From Flavobacterium fryxellicola (lineage in GTDB: Bacteria > Bacteroidota > Bacteroidia > Flavobacteriales > Flavobacteriaceae), in NCBI RefSeq assembly GCF_900143245.1, contig NZ_FRDK01000009.1, positions 62,001 through 126,000 of the forward strand: a stretch of 64,000 bases of DNA, in the 5' to 3' direction. Shown piece by piece: positions 16,247 through 24,167 of this stretch. Under the pieces are notes generated by a model, which saw nothing but the letters and a program-made list of their open reading frames with translations, did no database searches and was not told the DNA's origin. How positions within the stretch are numbered: position 1 is the stretch's first letter; the number at the start of each line of letters is the position of its first letter. Position numbers and translations under genes: made by a program.

Positions 16247-17373
16247 TATTTATTGTTTTTTTTCTTAAACTCTTCATTAAATTGATTTTTAAACATTTCT
16301 GAAAAATTAGATATGTCAGATTGAACTCGCTTCATATCCCCATTCAAATAATCTATAGTAATTTTCCTCATCAAAACATTCATTGCTGTTCCCATAGCAA
16401 AAGTTATTGTGCCTGCTACCGCCGCATTTATTGCCCCTCCTATTGCAGTACCGATAACTGGAATAAACTTTAAAAGTGACCCTACTGCCGATTTGCCTAA
16501 ATTGCTTATAACTAAACCTGCACCCGTAGTTGACATAAAACTTCCCATATTAATCTCTGCCAAATTATATAATCTTATAATCCTAGTAAGCATTCCTATC
16601 TGGCTTGCTATTAAAATTGGAGCATCAGAAAATGGTATTGGGCTAAACCCTACTACAACATTACCCATAGTGTGCTGATTAATAATCGATTTAGCTTGAT
16701 CAAATTTAGCTTCACAATTTAATATTTGAGATGCAGTGAATGCATATTTTAATGCATCTGGCAATTTACTTATTGACCAATTCACTAAATTTAGCGGACT
16801 TAACATTTCATCATCTTCAGTAGAACATACAAAAAAGGGAGGTATTTCATTATTACTAAAGGCGCTATCAAAATCCATATGCGGATATAATCTTTTCACC
16901 ATATTATTCATGCTGTCCTGATTCGCTATGTCTGATTTGGTAAACACAACAGCAGCAGGTAAGCCAAAACTTTCTAGCTTGTTGAATAAATTCACATCAT
17001 AGTCTGTTACTCTTTCTGAGCTCGCCGAAATCAAATGCCATATCAGGTGTATTTGATTTTTTTCATCACCTTTTTTTCTTTTCTCAATTTCAGCTATTAT
17101 TTTTTCTTCAAAAATTGTATTTTTGTCACTACCTAACTCGAACCCTTCAGTATCTAATAAAACAACATCTTTGTGAGTATATGTATTGATACCTCTAGTT
17201 TCTGGTTTTACATTACTGACTTTCGAAACTTCTTTACCAAATATTTTATTGATTAAAGAACTTTTTCCTACTCCCGTTCCGCCTATAATTAAAATATTTG
17301 GCTTATCAATTTCTTTTTCTAATTTAGCATATTCTTTACTAAATTTTTCGTTTAATTCTTTTTCTGAAAACAT
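16246..17373 (-). CDS. GTPase with C-terminal DUF697 membrane domain
   Basis: 375 aa. G1 GGTGVGKS (31-38), G3 DTEG (74-77) and G4 TKSD (145-148) form a complete G domain. From about residue 225 it is DUF697-like: GFSPIPFSDAPILIASQIGM, then Gly/Ala-rich hydrophobic stretches (FIPVIGTAIGGAINAAVAG). That indicates two or more membrane or membrane-inserting helices. It precedes and overlaps the second GTPase by one base. The pair could form a heteromeric membrane-remodelling machine. A general stress or trafficking role cannot be excluded. Confidence 0.85.
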   Translation of the reverse strand: MFSEKELNEKFSKEYAKLEKEIDKPNILIIGGTGVGKSSLINKIFGKEVSKVSNVKPETRGINTYTHKDVVLLDTEGFELGSDKNTIFEEKIIAEIEKRKKGDEKNQIHLIWHLISASSERVTDYDVNLFNKLESFGLPAAVVFTKSDIANQDSMNNMVKRLYPHMDFDSAFSNNEIPPFFVCSTEDDEMLSPLNLVNWSISKLPDALKYAFTASQILNCEAKFDQAKSIINQHTMGNVVVGFSPIPFSDAPILIASQIGMLTRIIRLYNLAEINMGSFMSTTGAGLVISNLGKSAVGSLLKFIPVIGTAIGGAINAAVAGTITFAMGTAMNVLMRKITIDYLNGDMKRVQSDISNFSEMFKNQFNEEFKKKNNK

Positions 17374-17511
17374 AATTTGGAATTTAATTAAAGTTCTTGT
17401 GTTTTTTGATTACCCTTTTTAAGCTCTTAAATTAGGATTAATTTATTGTTATTCTGTAAAACTATCTATCTATTCTGCCATTTAATGTCAGTTATAAAAC
17501 ATATTATTTCT

Positions 17512-18021
17512 TTAAATCCTGATTGCTAAAATCTCCCTAACTATCCTCTCAATCCCGTCATCTGCTTTTTTCAAATTAGATAAAGTCAATTTTAAATCAA
17601 TACCATTCGTAGTTACATTGACAGGGTTAGACAACCAGTCTTCCATTTTTCGTCTGCCTTTCGATTGATTGATGCATCTTAGCGTAACAGCAACATTTTC
17701 GGGGCAGTTAACCACCAAAGCTATTTGCTCGTCCGTTAATACTGATTTGTATTGGGTATACACGGCCTCAGAAGATCTAACGTGTTCATAATCGTAAGAA
17801 TCGCCGCCTCGAAGTGTTTTACCCGTGTAAATATCAATATAAAGTGCAATTCCATCGCCGCCTCTTATCAGAGCTGCTTGTTGCATGGAGGCTTTGGTTC
17901 TAGTGAAAATCTTATCGATTTCTGTACGTCTGTAAGGTCGCTGCGAATCTATCATTGAGAATGAAGGTTGTTTCTTCAAAAATATCACAATAAAAACATA
18001 GAGCTTTACGGCTTTCCTCAT
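17512..18021 (-). CDS. Putative HNH-type nuclease
   Basis: Up to 169 aa. A shorter start at 17955 (MIDSQRPYRRTEIDKIF) is also plausible, since the first 22 residues look like read-through leader. The central segment GKTLRGGDSYDYEHVRSSEA, with EH at 79-80, N105, N109 and N118 followed by SKG, fits a degenerate HNH/beta-beta-alpha-metal nuclease, though CxxC zinc pairs are absent. It is co-directional with the GTPases, 138 nt upstream, and may supply an effector. Family membership is by eye. Confidence 0.5.
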   Translation of the reverse strand: MRKAVKLYVFIVIFLKKQPSFSMIDSQRPYRRTEIDKIFTRTKASMQQAALIRGGDGIALYIDIYTGKTLRGGDSYDYEHVRSSEAVYTQYKSVLTDEQIALVVNCPENVAVTLRCINQSKGRRKMEDWLSNPVNVTTNGIDLKLTLSNLKKADDGIERIVREILAIRI

Positions 18022-18367
18022 TCTAATTAAAATAAGTACAATAAAAATTAATCATTCTACTTAAGCCATTCAGCTACAGAAATATAGAGCACTTTTAAAA
18101 ACGTAAAATTTAATGAATCCTACGAGTAGTGAGTAATTATAAAAATTGAAATTAAGAATGAATAGTATTTAAAACAACATTTTCATTCCAAACATCACGG
18201 GCAATCAAGCGGTCTCCCTACGGTCGTTTCCTTTGTTCCGTTCGGCAGTTCCAGTCGGTCAACCATATAGTTGAATAACATCTTTTAAGGTACTATGAGT
18301 ATACTTTTTCCATAAGCAACAGTATTAGTTTCCCTCCGTTCCACAGACACTACACAGCACTAAAAAA

Positions 18368-18412
18368 ATAGCAGTCCCGCTAAAAGTAAAGGCGGGACAG
18401 CTATTTTTTTTG
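18368..18412. terminator. GC-rich hairpin with T-run
   Basis: ATAGC-A-GTCCCGC and GCGGGAC-A-GCTAT pair across a 10-11-nt loop (18368-18404), followed by eight T. The upstream A-run makes it terminator-like in both directions. Confidence 0.6.
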
Positions 18413-18703
18413 CGCCGTTCCGTTCCTCATCTCCACACGGTCACTTCCTGCGTTCGGTCGGGCTACCATAACCGCAATACCGCTTCATTTCGTTACGCCG
18501 CCACACTTTTACTTTTACTTACCTCCAATTTGCTTCTATAGCAGTTTTGTTTTGTCACCCTGAGCGCAGTCGTAGGGCGCTCCACTACATTCCAGCCATA
18601 TTCCAGTTATAGCCCTCCGTTGTTTCAGCGGTTGCTCCTTCGCACAGCTATCGGGGTTGGCTCCGTTCCGTGAAAAACGGCACTTTGCCCTAAATCAAAG
18701 TTT

Positions 18704-18722
18704 CCCGCCAAAAAAAGGCGGG
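18704..18722. repeat. CCCGCC-A7-GGCGGG hairpin, copy 1
   Basis: CCCGCC, seven A, GGCGGG, then AGTCTTTTATTTTTT. An identical core occurs at 47110-47128, so this is a dispersed repeat module as well as a possible terminator. Confidence 0.55.
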
Positions 18723-18881
18723 AGTCTTTTATTTTTTCCCCGCCGTTTCACGCTCATACCCGCTTCATTTCGCTACGTTCCTCCACTTAACTCTCGCGTC
18801 TAGGGTGGCTGTTCGATTGCCGCAACCCCGCTACTGCGCTCCTCGATAATAATAATTTCCGCTATCGCTACTATCATTATT

Positions 18882-18936
18882 CTCTGCGGTGCTTGGGGGT
18901 GTTGGATTGCTGTTTTCAGTAATACAATCCGCAGAG
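18882..18936. repeat. Long interrupted inverted repeat
   Basis: CTCTGC (18882-18887) and GGATTG (18904-18909) together pair with the continuous arm CAATCCGCAGAG (18925-18936). The result is a 12-bp composite stem with a bulge and a 15-nt loop. The TTCCGCTATCGCTAC segment just upstream lies between AATAAT and ATTATT arms, giving a second stem. Confidence 0.5.
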
Positions 18937-19248
18937 TAGAGTCCTAACGTAAACGAATAGTACTACCAAGAAAAAAATAAAAAAAAAAGTAAAGGTAAGC
19001 TCCGGTTTCAAAAAGTCAAGTTCAAGCCCTACGGGTTTTTGAAAAAATCTCCACCCTTAGATTTTTAATTCCCATTTTGTTATAGCGATGAGGTTTTATT
19101 TTACCAGCAGTCTGGGGTAGTATTTTTTCAAAAAAACTGGTCTTCTTTTGAAACCTCCACTTCTCAGACGACTTTCTTTTTTTTCTTTTTCTTTTAAAAA
19201 TATTTAAGTGCCGAGCGCAGCAAGGTACCTAATCTAAATTCCGAAAGT

Positions 19249-19683
19249 ATGCCAAATTTTATCGTCAAAACCTATCAAAAGGACACCATTTACAGGGGAA
19301 ACCAAATCTTTATTCTGAACAAAGGAATCAACAGCGGCAAGCCCCAAAAAGAGCCGTTTGCAAATAGTTATGTGGTTATTTTTGCATCCGAAGAAGATGC
19401 CGAAATGATGTACTGGCTGGCTTACAGCCTTTGGCAAATGAGATTTTGGCACCAGCACCTAATAGGTTCTGTTATTCCTTTTATTCGAATTAAATGCTTC
19501 CAATCCGAATTTGACCACAAAGTAACTAAAATGCTAACCGATTTCGAGCAGCACAAAAAAGACATACATGCCATTAAAGAATTGGAGCAGCAAAAACAAC
19601 ATTTGAAGAGAAATATCACACTGATAAATGAACTAAAAAAATGTATTTTATCTAGGTACTGCCACGAAACAAAAAAAGCCTAA
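19249..19683 (+). CDS. DUF6943-like hypothetical protein
   Basis: A 144-aa cytosolic protein opening with MPNFIVKTYQKDTIYRGNQ and IFILNKGINSGKPQKEPFAN, which I recall as the DUF6943 family of Bacteroidota. The function is unknown. The second half is a charged coiled-coil-like helix (DFEQHKKDIHAIKELEQQKQ). It has no signal peptide or membrane segment. It follows the hairpin-rich non-coding region and is closed by a strong terminator at 19675-19706. It is convergent with the leftward small-membrane-protein cluster. Confidence 0.7.
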   Translation: MPNFIVKTYQKDTIYRGNQIFILNKGINSGKPQKEPFANSYVVIFASEEDAEMMYWLAYSLWQMRFWHQHLIGSVIPFIRIKCFQSEFDHKVTKMLTDFEQHKKDIHAIKELEQQKQHLKRNITLINELKKCILSRYCHETKKA

Positions 19684-19706
19684 TCTCGCGATTAGGCTTT
19701 CTTATA
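19675..19706. terminator. Rho-independent terminator, convergent
   Basis: AAAGCCTAATC-TCGC-GATTAGGCTTT is a perfect 11-bp stem with A-rich and T-rich shoulders. It ends the DUF6943-like gene and the leftward cluster ending at 19743. Confidence 0.85.
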
Positions 19707-19742
19707 AAATTCAGTAAAGGTTACCACACAAAAACTGAATCT

Positions 19743-19916
19743 CTATTTTTTATTTTTGGTCAACCGCTTTAAAAGAAGTGAAACCAGAAAACTAACTATC
19801 GCTCCAACAATGGCTAAGATAATAGTTTTTAGAATATCTTTAGAAAGGATATTGGGTGCAATACTCAACAAAGTTCCTAAAATGGTGCCTGATTTTAAAG
19901 TAAGATTAGTCTCCAT
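19743..19916 (-). CDS. 57-aa single-span membrane protein
   Basis: Starts METNLTLKSGTILGTLL at 19916 and ends RLTKNKK with a TAG at 19743-19745. A long hydrophobic stretch (TIILAIVGAIVSFLVSLLLK) is followed by a basic tail, giving a small holin-like or structural membrane peptide. It overlaps the upstream gene by 11 nt, so it is very likely translated with it. It is the last of four leftward genes. I do not recognise a named family. Confidence 0.65.
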   Translation of the reverse strand: METNLTLKSGTILGTLLSIAPNILSKDILKTIILAIVGAIVSFLVSLLLKRLTKNKK

Positions 19917-20166
19917 CGCTTCTAGATTTTGGAATTATTTCTTGTTCTGCCTTCAACAGGGCTGCTTCTTCAACTGTAACCTGACTGACAGCAGAAATCA
20001 CCCCTCCAGCAACAGCTATATATCCTGCAATACTTACCACAGCAACAGGCAAAACAACCGGCGCCGCAATCACACTTCCGCTTATGGCCAACAAAGCCAA
20101 TCCAATGGCTCTCAAAATCCTAAAAAATTTAGGAGTGGGCGATTTTGCTCTTTCAACTAATTTCAT
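19906..20166 (-). CDS. 86-aa small membrane protein
   Basis: A basic N-terminus (MKLVERAKSPTPKFFRILRA) precedes two adjacent hydrophobic segments (IGLALLAISGSVIAAPVVLP and AVVSIAGYIAVAGGVISAVS). The tail is acidic/charged, ending in KSRSDGD. It is co-directional with, and 13 nt downstream of, the DUF5675-like gene, and it overlaps the 57-aa gene. It is an unknown family found with DUF5675-like proteins. A pore or holin-like role is possible. Confidence 0.7.
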   Translation of the reverse strand: MKLVERAKSPTPKFFRILRAIGLALLAISGSVIAAPVVLPVAVVSIAGYIAVAGGVISAVSQVTVEEAALLKAEQEIIPKSRSDGD

Positions 20167-20179
20167 AGTACTATTTTTT

Positions 20180-20593
20180 TTAGACCTGCTTAAAGCAGGC
20201 AGGTTGAATACTTATTTTAACGACTTCATTGCGTTCCAAAGCAGCATAAACCACTGCTTTCAGCTTTTTCAATGCGATCCGGGAAGAATTGCCCTTCCCT
20301 ATTCCCGTATGTTTGGTAACAGGAGCAATACAGCCTAATAATTCTTTTTTGGCATCATTGGCGGGATGGATTAAGATCAAATCTCTTCCCGGAACATGTA
20401 TCACATGCAAGTGCCATCCGAATTTTGCACTGTATCGCTTTTTCAAAACAAAGTCTCCCTCGGGAATACAAGAGATCCGCCTTTGATTTCCCAACCAAGG
20501 CAATTCGATGGTATAACAAACTAGTGTGCCGTTCCATTCTAGCATCCCTTGCGTTCCTTCAGGAAAATAGATTCTGGTTAATACCAAAATCAT
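20180..20593 (-). CDS. DUF5675-like protein
   Basis: 137 aa. The pattern LTRIYFPEGTQGMLEWNG, CYTIELPW, CIPEGDFVLKKRYSAKFGWH, LILIHPANDAKKELLGCIAP and VTKHTGIGKGNSSRIALKKL is typical of DUF5675. That is a small compact domain common in Bacteroidota and phages, with conserved G-C-I and H-x-A-N-D residues. The enzymatic role is unknown. It begins one base after the upstream gene's stop and sits ahead of two membrane peptides, a layout that resembles a lysis or secretion cassette. Confidence 0.8.
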   Translation of the reverse strand: MILVLTRIYFPEGTQGMLEWNGTLVCYTIELPWLGNQRRISCIPEGDFVLKKRYSAKFGWHLHVIHVPGRDLILIHPANDAKKELLGCIAPVTKHTGIGKGNSSRIALKKLKAVVYAALERNEVVKISIQPACFKQV

Positions 20594-20594
20594 C

Positions 20595-21350
20595 TTACAA
20601 TCCGCTTACGCTAACCAAAGCTAACGGGTTGTAGGACCCATTTTTCAATGGATACATCTGTCCGTTTACTTCTTGATAAAATTCAAGACCCAAAGCCAAA
20701 AACAAAGGTTTTGTACTGTTAGCAGTGACGGGATTTACATGACTAATCGCCTCTGTTAGTGCCACATCCCATGGAAGAATTGCTGTTTCTGAATTTGTAG
20801 AAACAAATGTCTCATTCTCAAAATCGATTTCAGCACCAGCAGAAATGATTTTAAAATGTGTCGTTCCTGATGGAGCTGCAATCAAATTGGCAGGAATAAA
20901 CGGAGCTAAATCAAGGCTGATATCTCCAGAAACTCGGTCAATAGTCCCAACATAGGGAGCAAACAAACTGGTGCCCAGTTTTCCTCTGATATTGAATTCA
21001 AACCCAGCAAGCAATTCGGCTTCACCGTCAATCACATTTCTCAATCCACGTACACTGACGGTATCGGCTTGGATCACTTTTACCATAAGCTGCGTTAATC
21101 GACTTACCATTCTGCCATCAGCAGAATTCAATAGCAAGGCTCTCAAAGCCGTTCTCAAAATCTTTCCGGCTTTACCGGCTCTTCCAAATTCGGAACCATT
21201 CTCGCGCGTTCTCTGAAACGCAGGATCACTCTTGATTCTGCTAGCATCGATACCGCCTTTTTCGCGCGCTAAATGCCCATCTTGGGTTTTGTAAAAAGTA
21301 ATATCTCCAATAGTACCTTTCAACTTAATTATGCCTTTCTGTCTTGCCAT
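20595..21350 (-). CDS. 251-aa hypothetical protein of DUF5675 cluster
   Basis: No signal peptide. The basic N-terminus (MARQKGIIKLKGTIGDITFY, then KTQDGHLAREKGGI) includes an RTRENGSEFGRAGKAGK stretch and a KILRTALRALLL helix. A beta-rich, less charged second half ends in NGSYNPLALVSVSGL. I recall similar proteins annotated only as hypothetical in flavobacteria, usually with DUF5675. It is the first gene of the leftward cluster. A structural or cargo role is possible but unproven. Confidence 0.7.
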   Translation of the reverse strand: MARQKGIIKLKGTIGDITFYKTQDGHLAREKGGIDASRIKSDPAFQRTRENGSEFGRAGKAGKILRTALRALLLNSADGRMVSRLTQLMVKVIQADTVSVRGLRNVIDGEAELLAGFEFNIRGKLGTSLFAPYVGTIDRVSGDISLDLAPFIPANLIAAPSGTTHFKIISAGAEIDFENETFVSTNSETAILPWDVALTEAISHVNPVTANSTKPLFLALGLEFYQEVNGQMYPLKNGSYNPLALVSVSGL

Positions 21351-21588
21351 AATTCCTAAAATTTAAGTTTATAATTTGTTTTAAAATGAATTCAACCGTC
21401 ATCCTGTTGCAACACTTTTCAATTGATTTAAACGCAAATTTTAGCCAAATAAATCGCATTAAAAAGGGCACGGCGACCAGATGGCAAAATCAGACACAGA
21501 TGGCATTAATCGACATGAATGACACTTATAAGTCCATTAGAATTTATAAGTTTCTATATGCAATTACGTATAGATTGTAATTTAAAGA

Positions 21589-21618
21589 GCAAATTATATG
21601 CTTTAACATATAATTTGC
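21589..21618. promoter_or_regulatory. Palindromic operator of the hipBST operon
   Basis: GCAAATTATATG-CTTTAA-CATATAATTTGC is a perfect 12-bp inverted repeat that ends immediately before the -7 box and covers the -33 region. A HipB dimer bound here would block transcription, giving standard toxin-antitoxin autoregulation. Confidence 0.8.
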
Positions 21619-21626
21619 TATATTTG
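21619..21626 (+). promoter_or_regulatory. -7 box of the hipBST promoter
   Basis: TATATTTG matches TAnnTTTG exactly and abuts the palindrome. Transcription would start near 21632, close to the ATGs at 21643-21658. Confidence 0.65.
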
Positions 21627-21642
21627 TTCTAATTCGATGTAA

Positions 21643-21900
21643 ATGCATATAATTATGATGACACTAGCAGACTTTGTAAAAGAAAAAAGAAATGAAGTAA
21701 ACCTCACCCAGGAAGCATTTGCAGAACGTGCTGGAGTGGCGCTGACCGTTATTCGAAAAATAGAACAAGGAAAAGAAAATCTAAATCTCGAGAGGGTAAA
21801 CCAAGTTTTAAGAATGTTCGGTCATACCCTCGGACCGGTTAACGCAAGAGAATTATCCCTGTCTGCCGAACAGGTAGGCAAAAATGAAAAGAAAGAATAA
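21643..21900 (+). CDS. hipB: HipB-type antitoxin, HTH
   Basis: An Xre-family helix-turn-helix protein of up to 85 aa: LADFVKEKRNEVNLTQEAFA, then ERAGVALTVIRKIEQGK, the HipB pattern. The start could be the ATG at 21643, or the pair at 21655/21658 that removes MHII. It is the first gene of a three-gene operon, and its stop overlaps the next start by one base (TAATG). It represses its own operon through the palindrome at 21589-21618 and presumably neutralises the kinase with HipS. Confidence 0.9.
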   Translation: MHIIMMTLADFVKEKRNEVNLTQEAFAERAGVALTVIRKIEQGKENLNLERVNQVLRMFGHTLGPVNARELSLSAEQVGKNEKKE

Positions 21901-22232
21901 TGAGACAAGCAGCAATATATTATAAAGACCTATTAGCGGGAATACTAACCGAAACAGATGACGGAGACTATATCTTTCAGTATGAAGAACAATATGTAAA
22001 GGAGCATTCTAAAGAGTTCCTCACTTTTACAATGCCGGTAACCGCAAAAATATATACCGCCAAACGATTGTTCCCCTTTTTTGAAGGGCTTATTCCTGAA
22101 GGCTGGCTACTGAATATCGCATCCAAAAACTGGAAAATAAATACAAATGATCGTATGGGACTGCTCTTGGCATGCTGCCAAAACTGCATCGGAGCCGTTA
22201 GTGTCCAACCAACACCAAATGAAAATGAATAA
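21900..22232 (+). CDS. hipS: HipS-like HipA N-terminal subdomain
   Basis: A 110-aa separate HipA N-terminal (couple_hipA) domain: AAIYYKDLLAGILTETDDGD, FPFFEGLIPEGWLLNIASKN. In E. coli-type HipA this is fused to the kinase. As its own gene it matches the HipS component of HipBST systems, where the small protein acts as antitoxin. It overlaps hipB by one base and hipT by about 14 nt. The C-terminal CCQNCIGAVSVQ carries three Cys. Confidence 0.85.
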   Translation: MRQAAIYYKDLLAGILTETDDGDYIFQYEEQYVKEHSKEFLTFTMPVTAKIYTAKRLFPFFEGLIPEGWLLNIASKNWKINTNDRMGLLLACCQNCIGAVSVQPTPNENE

Positions 22233-23181
22233 GAACTGTTTATACTGTTATCAGATATTAGAGGATACAATTGGAGGTGATTTTCATGAGCAGTGCTGCT
22301 TAAATTTTTTTGGTACAAAACAGCAACCTGCATTTGAACATACCCTACAACAAATGACCGCCTTAGCGCTAAATGTCGTGGAGCGAAGCGTGGCAGTACC
22401 TGGGGTACAACCCAAATTATCACTATCAATAGTAAATGACACGATTCAGGACGGGAATAAAGGACGTCTTACCGTGGTAGGCGCTTTGGGCGGTAATTAT
22501 ATTTTCAAACCGCCATCCGAACAATTTGCTGAAATGCCCGCAAATGAACATGTAACGATGCGCATTGCAGAAGCTTTTGGTATTAACACTGTAAAATCAA
22601 GCTTGATCCGCCTACAATCTGGTGAGCTTTCCTATATTACCAAACGCATTGATAGGACAGCTACTGGAGAAAAAATACACATGCTCGACATGTTCCAAAT
22701 CACGGAAGCTTTTGACAAATACAAAAGCTCGATGGAAAAAATAGGCAAAGCAATCAATGAATTCTCAGACAACACCTTATTGGACAAACTATACTTTTTG
22801 GAACTGGGTATTTTCAGCTATCTGACCGGAAACAACGACATGCACCTGAAGAACTTCTCGATGATCAATACTGCTGATATTTGGACATTGGCTCCAGCCT
22901 ATGATCTGCTGAACGTAGCCATAGTAAACCCGGAAGACACCGAAGAACTAGCTTTAACACTCGATGGAAAAAAGAAAAAACTAAAATGGGAGCATTTCCA
23001 AACACTAGGCACAAACCTCGGACTCAACGAAAAACAGCTAAAAGGAATAGTAAAACGATTCCAAAAAAACAAACCAATTGCCATGCAGTGGATCGATAAT
23101 TCATTCCTATCTGAAGCATTCAAAGATAAATACAAACTACTATTAGAGGAAAGATACAGCAGTTTATTTCAGCCTAAGTAA
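22219..23181 (+). CDS. hipT: HipT-like serine/threonine kinase toxin
   Basis: About 320 aa from the ATG at 22219 or 22225 (MNKNCLYCYQ). An N-terminal CxxC...HxxCC element precedes the kinase. The Gly-rich/autophosphorylation loop is SVAVPGVQPKLSLS (55-68), the ATP lysine is in NYIFKPP (91-97), the catalytic loop is GNNDMHLKNFS (202-212) and the metal motif is APAYD (223-227), numbered from 22225. In known HipBST systems HipT phosphorylates tryptophanyl-tRNA synthetase; that target here is inference. The frame is intact. Confidence 0.88.
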   Translation: MKMNKNCLYCYQILEDTIGGDFHEQCCLNFFGTKQQPAFEHTLQQMTALALNVVERSVAVPGVQPKLSLSIVNDTIQDGNKGRLTVVGALGGNYIFKPPSEQFAEMPANEHVTMRIAEAFGINTVKSSLIRLQSGELSYITKRIDRTATGEKIHMLDMFQITEAFDKYKSSMEKIGKAINEFSDNTLLDKLYFLELGIFSYLTGNNDMHLKNFSMINTADIWTLAPAYDLLNVAIVNPEDTEELALTLDGKKKKLKWEHFQTLGTNLGLNEKQLKGIVKRFQKNKPIAMQWIDNSFLSEAFKDKYKLLLEERYSSLFQPK

Positions 23182-23270
23182 ACAAGCACTTTTTTGTTTA
23201 ATTTTACTTAGAAGTTTGGATAATAGAATTTTAAAGTAAGCCAAAGCCCAACCAAAGCTATAGATAGAGT

Positions 23271-23474
23271 ATGAAAGCAGCAACCACGAGATTGTGTATC
23301 TACCCTAAAGACATACAACGTATTACAGGAAAGAGTTATCGCCAAAGCATTAGACTGTTGCAAAACATCAGAAAGGAGATTAAGAAGCTCCCTACGGAGT
23401 TTGTGTCCGTGCAAGAGTTCTGCCAATACACTAGCCTGAAACAAGAGCAGGTAGAATTACATATTATAGGTTAA
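23271..23474 (+). CDS. Small helical DNA-binding-like protein
   Basis: A 67-aa protein containing YPKDIQRITGKSYRQSIRLL, QNIRKEIKKLPTEFVSVQEF and CQYTSL. This resembles the short helix-turn-helix-like proteins common in Bacteroidota near mobile DNA. There is no membrane or signal segment. It lies 89 nt after hipT on the same strand and may be independent of it. The function is unknown. Confidence 0.55.
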   Translation: MKAATTRLCIYPKDIQRITGKSYRQSIRLLQNIRKEIKKLPTEFVSVQEFCQYTSLKQEQVELHIIG

Positions 23475-23550
23475 ACTCCCGTTATTCTTTCACATATTTT
23501 ACCATTAACGTAGTTGTAATAAGTCTTTTTTACTAATTTTGACTATAATA

Positions 23551-23697
23551 ATGGTTGTTTTACACCAGATTAAACCAACAATAGCATCTCATTATACTAA
23601 TTATGTCAGTATTCTGAAAAAAAATACTACTAAATTAAACATCCCAGAAAACATAATCAATACAATTGAAAACGATTTTTATTTTATAAAGAACTAA
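23551..23697 (+). CDS. Possible 48-aa ORF
   Basis: ATG at 23551 (MVVLHQIKPTIASHYTNYVS) to a TAA at 23695-23697. It has no family resemblance and no clear RBS. It is the only coding-like element in the stretch from 23475 to the decayed IS at about 23825, and may be chance or a remnant. Confidence 0.2.
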   Translation: MVVLHQIKPTIASHYTNYVSILKKNTTKLNIPENIINTIENDFYFIKN

Positions 23698-23867
23698 TCG
23701 TTGATAAACGGAATCTATTTCTAAAAAATTGAATGCTCTAATCAGAACAAAACTTTAATACCTAGATCAATTTTTGTTACTGTACAAGCTTAATAATTGA
23801 ACAGCTTAAAAATGGATATACTAATTTAGCATGGAGAAAGAGTTAAGAGAAAACCTTACTTTTAACA

Positions 23868-24167
23868 TATAAAACAGTCAGAAAAATTTGTGACACTGCT
23901 TTTAAGACCAAAGCAGTTGAATTGAGTAATGAAAGATTAAACATTTCTGAATTAGCCAGAGAACTGGGCATCGGAGTTGCTATGCTATACAAATGGCGCA
24001 AAGATTATGAGAAATTTGGTTCAGGGAGTTTCCCTAGAAAAGGAATTTTAAAATAAACATCAGATCAAAAAATCATAAGCGATTTAGAAGCAAAACTCAA
24101 AGATGCAGAACTCGAACGCGATATATTAAAAAAAGCAATAGGCATTTTTTCCAAGAGCGGTCGATGA
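23868..24167 (+). pseudogene. IS3 orfA pseudogene
   Basis: It encodes FKTKAVELSNERLNISELA, then RELGIGVAMLYKWRKDYEKF, a typical IS3 OrfA helix-turn-helix, and a leucine-rich helix (DLEAKLKDAELERDILKKAI). No start codon survives, and a TAA at 24054-24056 splits it after GILK. The terminal TGA overlaps the orfB ATG region. Confidence 0.75.

Larger units (their letters stand above)
18022..19248. other. 1.2-kb gene-free region rich in hairpins
   Basis: No convincing frame is seen on either strand. Base composition looks richer in C and G than the flanks, with many CCG/CGG-containing segments. It holds at least three strong inverted repeats and an internal direct repeat: CCGCTTCATTTCGTTACG near 18482 and CCGCTTCATTTCGCTACG near 18758. 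Each follows a CCCGC...GCGGG hairpin and T-rich tract by roughly 50-110 nt. It may be structured RNA, an element end or transfer-origin DNA, or remnants of dispersed repeats. Confidence 0.6.

Noticed and set aside
18022..19248. CRISPR array or retron RNA in the gene-free region
   Set aside because: The repeats are few, uneven in spacing and palindromic in a way unlike CRISPR. No cas gene or reverse transcriptase is adjacent.
19743..21350. Prophage remnant
   Set aside because: No capsid, tail, terminase or integrase gene is seen nearby; only the small membrane/DUF5675 cluster is present.
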